From: Dreissena polymorpha
Taxonomy: Eukaryota > Mollusca > Bivalvia > Myida > Dreissenidae
Length of the DNA: 64,000 bases
NCBI RefSeq assembly: GCF_020536995.1
Contig: NC_068355.1
Location: 6,774,329-6,838,328 of the forward strand
Direction of reading: 5' to 3'
Shown piece by piece: positions 57,601 through 64,000 of the stretch. The notes beneath the pieces were generated by a model. It did no database searches, had not been told where the DNA came from, and saw nothing but the letters and a program-made list of their open reading frames with translations. A program made the position numbers and the translations under genes. The number at the start of each line of letters is the position of its first letter. Within the stretch, counting starts at the first letter, position 1.

Positions 57601-60600
57601 AACTTATTATGTGTCGATAACGTTAGCATTATGTTCCGTGTTGAAAATACAAATCTAACATCTGGTCATTTACAGATTGACATTGCGGATGTTCGTCTAG
57701 TCGTCCACTTGGGTGCACCAAGAAATCCTTTGTCATACTGGCAGGAGGTGGGGAGGGCAGGCCGGAATGGGAAACCGTCCCTTGCAGTTGTCTATCCCTA
57801 CGGTCGTTCGTTAGTGGGAGACAGTGGACTGAGAGAGACGTTTAAGAGTGTTGAGTGCTTGAGGCTGTCAGTATTAAAGACTTTGTTAACTAAAGAGATG
57901 GGTGAAAGTGATTTATGCGTTAGGGAAGGTTGCGTTTTAAAGAATTGTTCTGTATGTGAGTGTGATCTTTGTCAGTGTTGTTCGAGGTGCTGTGCAAAAT
58001 GCGGATGTGTTGGTGTGATAGGTGTTTTGGAGAGATTTTTCATTTGATAATTGTCACTGATGAGAATGTAATGATACACAGACAAGAATAACAAGCGAAG
58101 AATATATATGTACTGGCATTTCCCAAGAAATTTGGTCAGGCACAGCGGCAGGCGGTTGGTGTCGATTTCTTTATATACTTTCTAAATGTTATAAATCAAA
58201 ATCCACACTACTTTGGAGCTACTAAAACACAAAATTTCATAATATTTATGTATTTGTCCTCAGTTCATTTCAGTCAAGTCATATATTATAAAATTAAATA
58301 ACAACCAAAATAAACAGAAAGCAAAAAATTGATTGAAAAACATTCTGTGACCAATGGAACATCTTGCTTCCAATTTCTTGTCGTTTATTAGATTGTATTC
58401 TGTCATGCACAGAGACTAAAGAAAAATGTGTTTTAGGTGAATAGCGAATTCTGTAAATATGAAAGAAACTATATATATGTATATATTGTATATGAATATA
58501 TTAAATGTTGGTACTGTGAAGTTATAGTCGCCGTTAAGAAAATAGTGTGAACACATTTTAAATGGTCGGGAGCAATGAAATAAGACGTTTGATTCCAATT
58601 AATTGTATTCATAACTTAAATTTCGCACAACCGCAACACACATCAGTTACGGTTTATTTTTGAAGCAAGTTCTTTATACTTCTTTATTTTCTGCAATAGT
58701 CGTTAACAATTAAAATATTTAAAAGATCGCCGTGGCGTAGTGGATATGGTGTCCGCCTAGCGATCGAGAAGTCACGGGTTAAAACCTCACTGTGAGCGTT
58801 CCTTCGATCTCCCCCAAAAGACACCAAGTACTGGTTCTAGTCCCAGGAAACAGATTCGAGAGCGTTTATAAAAGCATACGGCTTTCGATGCAATCGAGCT
58901 AAAATAAATAGGTTTAAACTAATTAAAATAAAACAAACAAACAATTTGAGCATATCTTTAATTGCTCTACCTCCACATGTACCGGTAATAATAGATCATT
59001 ATCGACCATTATTATGATATTACGACCATAATCGATCCCCATTAACGACCCGTAAATCGTTCAAACGTGTTACCTATGCCCCTTATGCACACACCGCTGA
59101 TAAGAGCGTGCATGTTTTGATTGAACGTTGGCCGAATGTAGACAGCATTCGGATTAAAGCTTGCAAGCTCTTGTGAAAATTTCAAGCGCACGCATTTTAG
59201 TCCGCGTGGCTAAAATCGACTGGGGAAATCCCTGATTATATGTATCTATACATATGTATATTGGGTTTTCGAATATATGTATGAATACAAGTTACACTTT
59301 GAATGGGTTGTTTTATATAAATCATTGTTCTTAAATCATGCTCCAGTGTTTTACTTATTGTTATAATGTATAATAATGTCTATCTCAGAAGTCAATGAAT
59401 TACACTCAATATCAATATTAAAGTGATAAGTTTTATGTAACTAAGAAGTGAATTTTTAATTTATGTCTTACCTTATTAAAGCATCTGATGAATAAGTCAT
59501 TATCAATTGAAAGTCATACAACTTATGTTACTTATCAGTGATTACTTTTTGTAACTTCTATCAATTCCTAGTTTTCATAATTCTTATAATCCATGCACTA
59601 CACTTTTGTTATTTTCTATTTTGTTTAAGGCTAAAAGCAATTGTATGCTTTAGAGCTAATAAATGTTGCTGCTGTAGATGCTGTTGTGTTATAATTCTAT
59701 TACGGCAGATCTAAGGGTCATAGTTCCTTTTGTTTCTTCCTAATGTCTGTTGTCTGAGCGCTATTCATATACAATTAACATAAGTATTAATTAAAATGTG
59801 AACAAATTATATATAAAATTTCTGTCCATTTAAAACAAATATTTAATATTTAAAAATAACCTTTCTTAAAAACATAAATTGTATGTTCGGAGAAAAGCAT
59901 AGGTAAACCGTTTATTAGCACATGTTGTAAACACACCGCATGCGTTCCTTTAATTTTTCTTTTGGTTAATAAAAACTGTTCGATATGCAAACAAGTTGAC
60001 ATTTACATTTACGCTTGACGTGTTTGAAACTTTGATTAAAATCTTTCTTCTGCGAGCACACCACATCATGTAAGTTATCTTAATTTGCTCATTATAGATA
60101 TATTGACGATCTATTTGTGTTAATTCATGCCAGAAAATAGTTTATGTTGCTAATTTTACCAATAAATCTCCGCCTGAAATCCCGGCGGGGATTTTGCTAT
60201 GGTAAATTGCGAAACCAGTTGCAACTCCCAGACCCGGAGGGTCAATAGCTGGGAGTTGGATTATTGCAACTACCCTACTAATTATACCACCTTAAAGCCC
60301 CTGTGTAAGCTATGATCAAGGGCAAATAACTCAGAATGTGTCTTTAACCCTTTGCATGCTGGGAAATTTGTCGTCTGCTAAAAGGTCATCTGCTGAATTT
60401 CTAAAATTAGCATTTTCTTCCCTTTTTTTTTTAAAGAATACTATCAGAATAGCAAACAGTTTGGATCCTGATGAGACGCCACATTCTGTGGCGTCTTATC
60501 TGAATCCAAACTGTTTGCAAAGGCCTTCAATATTCGGTTCCAGCACTGAAAGAGTTAACATGTACACTTCATTATGACGACAAATATTGAAGCTTAGATT

Positions 60601-61596
60601 GAAAAGCTAGATAAAAGTGAATGAAACTTACATTTAATGCATGCAAAGCCACCGCCAAAAAGACTTCAATAGATATTGCCCATTGTGGTTGCATGCCAGC
60701 TTTTTGGAAAGTAACTTAACAAATACTAACCAACTCTCTGGCAATCTCCACAAATATCTTGTACGCCTACCTGTCAGGCCTGGCATGGACAGGCGTAGGA
60801 ACAGTGTCTGCCTCCTCCTCCTCCTCACTCTCGCTGGCGTACATGAGCTGTAGGGACCTCACTGTGGGATGCTCCTCCGTTGGTGGGGGAGGGGGTGGGG
60901 CAGTCACACTTGAGATCAGCTCCTCTCTGGTGGTGAACACAGAGCTCACACTGGGCACTGGACGAGCATCTGACAGCAACACAGGATACAGTACATTATA
61001 CATCCACAGATTTTGGTATCATTTCCAATTGTATCTTACTTTAAAATACAATAAACTCTACTCAACATTGTTCGTTTCTGCTAGCATTAGGACAGTTCTA
61101 CTATGCATAAACAAAATTTGGCTGGCTTTGGCACTTATGGTTATTCCGAGAAAAAGTATTTTCTTGACATCAATAGTAATTTCTCCAAACACCACCCTAG
61201 TATAACTATCTTTCAAATATATTTATCAGGTACTATGGGCTGGAAAACCCTTGAAATCAATTGCAACAGTACATAGCAGTACCTGTACATAGTAGTACCT
61301 GTACATGGCAGTACCTGTACATAGCGGTACCTGTACATGGCAGTACCTGTACATAGCGGTACCTGTTCATGGCAGTACCTGTACATGGCAGTACCTGTAC
61401 ATAGCAGTACCTGTACATGGCAGTACCTGTACATAGCGGTACCAGTACATAGCAGTACCTGTACATAGCAGTACCTGTCTTGTGTATGGTTGCCTTGCTT
61501 GCTTTCTCGTCCTCAGCTTTCATGTCATCAGCGTCCGGGTAGTCCCACTGAGTCTTGCCAGTACGCTTGTGTGTGTAAAAGTAGCGCCTGTAATCC
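42507..61596 (-). CDS. FNBP4: Formin-binding protein 4-like WW protein, 3' part (7 exons)
   Basis: Exons in transcript order: 61596-61475, 60969-60771, 54498-54347, 53290-53154, 51722-51563, 43046-42958, 42656-42507. Phases join into one frame of 335 codons. The first exon carries a WW domain (DYRRYFYTHKRTGKTQWDYP) most like the second FNBP4 WW (DHRRYFYVNEQSGESQWEFP, from memory). Then come a polyproline/acidic stretch (APPPPPPTEEHP, SESEEEEEAD), a Lys-rich stretch, a Pro/Gly/Ser region and a coiled-coil tail (SSMVQKWQKVKKEVELEEQ) matching the C-terminal 'KKWQSIQREL' of FNBP4. WW domains of this family bind proline-rich formin segments. The first WW and N-terminus lie beyond the window or were not recognised. 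The intron after 51563 uses a GC donor. The gene hosts the DIRS element and the helicase fragment in its introns. Confidence 0.85.
42775..42925. mobile_element. Palindromic MITE (family P), decayed fragment
   Basis: Keeps AGAAAGTGTCTGCCCTGAGT, 'AGCCTGTGAGGACT' and GACACTTTAAGCAAAT. Lies in the last FNBP4 intron. Confidence 0.5.
42958..43046 (-). CDS. FNBP4: FNBP4-like exon with minisatellite-derived acceptor region
   Basis: Acceptor CCTATTTCAG|ATGATTTCGG, donor AAG|gtaccc. Encodes an acidic then Lys-rich segment. The acceptor is the last member of a 30-bp tandem array (43047-43890). Confidence 0.78.
43047..43890 (-). repeat. 30-bp minisatellite built on an FNBP4 acceptor site
   Basis: About 28 units. 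Read on the gene strand, each is CCTATTTCAG|AT(A/G)ATGTTGG followed by TGGTTGTTGG. The authentic acceptor CCTATTTCAG|ATGATTTCGG is the last one. Units shorten and diverge towards 43890. Confidence 0.93.
44200..44543. repeat. Old bivalve repeat, left part (interrupted by nested insertions)
   Basis: Monomers with CATAAAGTTTCATGTTGAAAT. The continuation (CCTATGAAGTTTCATGTTGA) is at 51325-51465 across the inserted MITE and DIRS element, joined by the duplicated ATTAATATC. Confidence 0.6.
45165..46503 (-). mobile_element. DIRS tyrosine recombinase region (fossil)
   Basis: SAM-like N-terminal segment (ADFLIYLFDDKKLSLSSIKG) and the catalytic Arg context (SSKRRSEIHAL), with an HxxR-type motif (KPHELRAMSASWA) further on. 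These are the integrase functions that replace a DDE integrase in this class. Confidence 0.75.
46059..48194 (-). mobile_element. DIRS reverse transcriptase / RNase H region (fossil)
   Basis: RT core recognisable by SWRPVIDLKVFN, 'VSLDLEDAYFHVPIH' and the YFDD box (LLQYFDDWLLH). RNase H follows with 'LITDASMEGWGAHL', 'NNLEMRAV' and 'VSIDNTSVVAYI'. A methyltransferase-like end typical of the family is plausible (VDLFATRDN, LIAPWWPRRSW). Confidence 0.85.
48130..50830 (-). mobile_element. DIRS gag-like region (fossil)
   Basis: The start has a Cys/His motif (SCGHIRAAWDNHGSCLSCAG) typical of the DIRS gag N-terminus. Arg/Ser-rich and Pro/Lys-rich segments follow, with an extra ACCGGT-rich repeat array (about 50085-50345) and a ~160-bp tandem duplication (about 50330-50640) inside the region. 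Confidence 0.65.
51563..51722 (-). CDS. FNBP4: FNBP4-like exon ending in a GC donor
   Basis: Acceptor gttcccag, donor G|GCAAGT. Encodes VPVYMSADEYAMNERPLEFG and HGPEYYPTV. The intron that follows is about 8.5 kb and holds the DIRS element. Confidence 0.75.
51777..52521 (+). repeat. Bivalve repeat family B, copy 4
   Basis: AACCAAGTTTTCCAAAG head, three monomers with TCCAAGGTCAAGGTCAC, GAAAACCTGGTTTTGTGAC tail. Inserted in the FNBP4 intron about 50 bp upstream (transcript sense) of an exon. Confidence 0.8.
52524..52909. mobile_element. Near-perfect 386-bp palindrome MITE
   Basis: GATTTGTGTTGGGAGAATAA at the left and its complement at the right; arms of ~180 bp, each including GGATCTCTTTAAAAATATTT and TTTCAGTAAAGTGCAACC. 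Starts directly after repeat B copy 4. Confidence 0.8.
53154..53290 (-). CDS. FNBP4: FNBP4-like exon, Pro/Gly/Ser-rich
   Basis: Acceptor ttatttcag, donor CAG|gtggtt. Low-complexity segment with PSLPPGQPPPPG. Confidence 0.75.
53291..54346. other. FNBP4 intron, nothing recognised
   Basis: AT-rich, no terminal repeats or exon-like frame that could be supported. Confidence 0.45.
54347..54498 (-). CDS. FNBP4: FNBP4-like exon, Lys-rich
   Basis: Acceptor ttaccaag (no strong pyrimidine tract; chosen because its phase fits), donor G|gtatga. Encodes ELPPLPPGDHPSDRS and a run of lysines. The alternative acceptor at tcccag does not keep the frame. Confidence 0.65.
54791..55755. mobile_element. hAT-like non-autonomous element
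   Basis: Ends TAGGGATGGCA and TGCCATCCCTA, with 8-bp target duplication CTAATTAT/CTAATTAG (54783-54790, 55756-55763). Subterminal ATTCGAAT/TTCGAATATTCG-type palindromes, and an internal ~147-bp tandem duplication (about 55243-55390 and 55391-55537). No transposase. Confidence 0.78.
56520..57110. repeat. GTAC-rich MITE copies in a ~290-bp tandem duplication
   Basis: CATACAGCT, ATCGAGGGACACCACACATA and CAATTGGTCA(C/T)TGTCGGCTC occur twice (56520 on and 56765 on). The second copy ends in the inverted TATCTGAGCCGACAATAACC at ~57080-57105. Same family as the MITE split by the DIRS element. Confidence 0.65.
57251..58047 (+). CDS. RecQ-like DNA helicase, C-terminal fragment (5' incomplete)
   Basis: Two exons, 57251-57358 and 57676-58047, joined in phase 0 across a GTAAGT/CAG intron, giving 159 codons to TGA. 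It reads MFHASTTDLSKNRILNEF, VATVAFGLGIDIADVRLV (motif V) and YWQEVGRAGRNG (motif VI with the arginine finger), which are hallmarks of the second RecA lobe of RecQ helicases. The C-terminus is very Cys-rich (about 12 Cys in 33 residues near residues 120-152), perhaps a modified zinc-binding region. Motifs I-IV were not found in the 2.7 kb upstream. The reading frame is intact, so it is either a recently 5'-truncated copy of the RecQ-like family that is expanded in molluscs, or a gene with distant 5' exons. It lies on the opposite strand inside an FNBP4 intron. Confidence 0.7.
58048..58724. other. FNBP4 intron downstream of helicase fragment
   Basis: AT-rich, no feature recognised. Confidence 0.4.
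58725..58920 (+). mobile_element. tRNA-derived SINE
   Basis: RNA polymerase III A box TGGCGTAGTGG at 58733-58743 and B box GGTTAAAACC at 58777-58786. Then a conserved body (AAGTACTGGTTCTAGTCCC, GCTTTCGATGCAATCGAGCT) and an AAATAAATA tail. Confidence 0.8.
58921..60343. other. FNBP4 intron, mostly featureless
   Basis: A dispersed repeat at 60210-60266 (inverted relative of 28350-28415). Otherwise AT-rich with no supported gene. Confidence 0.45.
60344..60558 (+). mobile_element. piggyBac-like MITE, family Q
   Basis: TTAA at 60344-60347 and 60555-60558, CCCTTTGCATGCTGGGAAAT head, GCACTGAAAGAG tail, inner GTTTGGATCC hairpin. Confidence 0.78.
60771..60969 (-). CDS. FNBP4: FNBP4-like exon, proline-rich and acidic
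   Basis: Acceptor gctgtcag, donor AG|gtaggc. Encodes FTTREELISSVTAPPPPPPT and a run of Glu (SESEEEEEAD). Confidence 0.8.
61265..61475 (-). repeat. 16-bp minisatellite built on an FNBP4 donor site
   Basis: About 13 units; on the gene strand the unit is GTACTGCTATGTACAG. The exon ends ACAG|GTACTGC and nearly every unit repeats ACAG|GTAC. Confidence 0.93.
61475..61596 (-). CDS. FNBP4: FNBP4-like exon with WW domain
   Basis: Acceptor ccactcag, donor ACAG|GTACTGC. Most of a WW domain (YFYTHKRTGKTQWDYP), then an acidic/Lys segment. The first conserved Trp must be in an upstream exon. The donor is the first copy of the 16-bp minisatellite. Confidence 0.85.
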
Positions 61597-61932
61597 CTGA
61601 GTGGCCAAACAGTCGCCATCAGAGTAGAAAGCACAGAGATTAAATAGGGACACAGACCACATATCAATGGCTGGGGATGGGGTTTGAAGTAATTTGACAA
61701 ATTTTCCATGCCACATCTTTTCAGTGTGTGCAAGTATATCAATACATTTTGTTTTTCTTTTATGTATATCAAGCAGACATATTGCATGTTAATTTGAGTT
61801 GAGTAGTCTCATTTATTTGATTACCGTTATTATTTAACATTAATTTAATTACGAGTAGTATACAAACGTGATATTTGTATGGTCTGTATGGTGTAGAGTG
61901 TGAGTGTTAAGGAAATCTTTCTGACGGTATAT

Positions 61933-62198
61933 TTGAGTTGTGTTCTGAGGAAACTGGTATTAATGCTTGTGACTAAAGTGTTGTCCCAGATTAGCCTGTG
62001 CAGTCGGCACAGGTTAATCAGGGACGACACTTTCCACCTAAAATAGATTTTTGCTAAGAAGAGACTTTATGTAAACAAAAAATACCATTAAAGTGGAAAG
62101 TGTCGTCCCTGATTAGCCTGTGCAGACTGCACAGGCTAATCTGGGATGACACTTTACGCACAAGCATTATGCCCAGTTTTCTCAGAACAGGACTCATA
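61933..62198. mobile_element. Palindromic MITE (family P), complete
   Basis: GTGTTCTGAGGAAACTGG left end and CCCAGTTTTCTCAGAACAG right end, inner GATTAGCCTGTGCAGTC in both orientations. Confidence 0.75.
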
Positions 62199-64000
62199 TG
62201 TTTAATAGCAATAGAGCCCTATGATTGCTCAGCCAGGTGCTACAATGTCTGCTGTTTAGTCTTCCAAGGGTTGATTGTCTTGTTAGCGGACAAGGTAGCT
62301 CCTGACTAGCACGTGCAGGTGCAAAGGCTTTGATGGAGCTACACTGGCATAGAACTAATTTTCATATAACATGGATCAATTTGATTTCTCTATATTCAGT
62401 GTCTGATTGTGATATAAAGGCATGCTGTTGTTTTGACTGTATCGACCAGTGGTATCCCAAGAACCAGTAACATTATTGTTAAGGAAAATCAGTTTTAAGA
62501 ATAGATGGATAGTCAGCAAAAGATGTGTACATTTACAAAGAATGTAACTGTAAACATTACAGAATAAATAGTGATTTTACTTTTTGATATGTTGTAAGCT
62601 AAATTATTAATGCACATCAAAACATATGCCATGTATTGAAAAGTAATAACCCTCAATCATTTTACTTGACACTACATAACAACGACACCCAAACATTTCT
62701 GAAGAACCTGTAAAGCAATATCAAAAGGTCCACATGCATTTCTTATTCCGGAAAATGCCAAACTGAAATATGTAGATACATAAATACATACATATCAGTC
62801 ATGATATTTTAATCAATATAAACTAATAATTGTAAAAAAAAACGGTATTTCAGAACTTTTCTTTTTTCGTCGTTTGTGGTTGACAGTCGCTTTAATTAAA
62901 TTTACAGACATGAAGTTCAGTTTCTGAGACTGTTTAGAGATGGCTACTAAATAAGTCTATATATATCATGTGACCCCAGGGCATGGCCAATTTTTACCCC
63001 CGGGGCATGATTTGAGCCTACAAAGTACAGGATCACTTAACAATGTTACACAAGAACATTAAACCCCTTAACACTGCCGTTTCAGAAAAGACAATTCAAG
63101 TTTTAATATTCAAAATGTAAGAATAGCTCTCATGATCTACATATGCAGAGGACAAGAACAATTGAACATCTTTGAAAAAAGGTCACAAATTCAGCTAAGA
63201 AGCAAATCTTGTTTGAAGGAAAAGTTTACTGACAACAGGTGATGGACAATTGATGACGAAAGACGGAAAAAAGGAGATTCTATAAGCTCACCCTGAGCAT
63301 ATTCTGCATGGCGAGCTAAAATTTATGCCTATAGAGTAGCAAAGACTAAAAGTGCACAAATAATACAAATATGATTGTTCTCAGTTGAGCTAAAAACTAT
63401 TATTACAGTAACACAATTAAACGAATTTAATGATGATAAGGTATAGTATGTTACTTGCTTTATATTATAACTTTAAAAATTTCAGCAACAGTTTTAAGAA
63501 CAACAGTTGTTCAAGAATATCAACATATACAGTATATCCATCAGTAATAAACATGATTTTATCAACATATTTACAAAATATGACAGCTAATTTTGACTTA
63601 CGCATACAGTGATGTTGTCCCTTCAAGTTGACTGCATCACCTTGTAGCTACTCAGGACAAAAATCTCTCGGAACTTTGATTCACTGGTCTGGAGATCAAA
63701 GTCATCATTGGTTTGTTTGTACAACAGAACCACACACAATCTGTTCAGGCCACAATGGTCTCAACATATGGTCTGACTATGTCCAGGTCAAAGTCCGTCC
63801 AATCAAGTCCTCTCCGTTATTACACAACATGGATCAGCCAGCTTTAGGTCTCATGACTTCTCATCTTCAAACCTCAAAGCACTTTCCACACAGTCAATTT
63901 ATCTCCATTGCGTTCAGACGCTTTTCATCAAACTCAGAAAGATCATATTCTTCAGCCTTTCCCCAGTGTGTATAAGAAATGCCTCTGACAATGTTTTTTT
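62199..64000. other. Right edge: intron or upstream region of FNBP4
   Basis: An inverted fragment of the 'GGTGAGCTT' repeat near 63050-63322. On the - strand at 63990-63600 several short frames look mildly exon-like (HWGKAEEYDLSEFDEKRLN; DFDLQTSESKFREIFVLSS), each closed by a stop. They may be remains of a gene reading in from the right, but none is recognised. Confidence 0.3.

Noticed and set aside
63604-63990. Possible terminal exons on the - strand at the right edge
   Set aside because: Several 20-45-residue frames look exon-like but each ends in a stop, none matches a family I know, and phases cannot be tied to FNBP4.

Overview
The window looks like a piece of a bivalve mollusc nuclear genome, probably Dreissena or a close relative. 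That is an inference from compact exons in long AT-rich introns, and from many short repeats of the bivalve type (elements opening with ATGCCCCC-like ends, arrays of AGGTCA half-sites, long-palindrome MITEs). Three host genes can be followed exon by exon with consistent splice phases. A ZXDC-like zinc-finger gene runs on the + strand (2407-18830; its 5' exons lie left of the window). A complete ropporin-1-like gene (ROPN1L, radial-spoke/sperm-tail R2D2 protein) lies on the - strand (27655-20342), tail to tail with it. The 3' part of a formin-binding-protein-4-like gene (FNBP4) lies on the - strand (61596-42507; 5' exons not found inside the window).

Layout. 1-2.3 kb: three bivalve repeats. 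2.4-18.8 kb: ZXDC exons, whose introns hold a 41-bp minisatellite, a Tc1/mariner-like element, TTAA-flanked piggyBac-like MITEs, palindromic MITEs and a hAT-like element carrying a zinc-finger/dimerisation ORF fragment. 20.3-30.7 kb: ROPN1L with a probable non-coding first exon. 30.7-42.5 kb: intergenic, with a 2.1-kb element that has inverted arrays at its ends, a 0.7-kb element with 22-24-bp TIRs, and a 5.5-kb minisatellite of 30-bp units duplicated as a ~2.57-kb higher-order repeat. 42.5-61.6 kb: FNBP4. Its introns hold a nearly whole DIRS-type retroelement, which sits in a MITE, which sits in an older repeat. They also hold a hAT-like element, a 5'-incomplete RecQ-like helicase gene on the opposite strand and a tRNA-derived SINE. 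61.6-64 kb: intron or upstream sequence with a palindromic MITE.

The most unusual pattern is that three separate exon-intron junctions, two donors and one acceptor, each sit at the edge of a minisatellite whose repeat unit contains that same junction. Each of these genes therefore carries a row of about 13 to 28 near-identical copies of its own splice site. This is seen directly in the sequence. Whether the copies are used is unknown. A second theme is that several unrelated repeat families carry direct and palindromic nuclear-receptor half-sites (DR1 and oestrogen-response-element-like).
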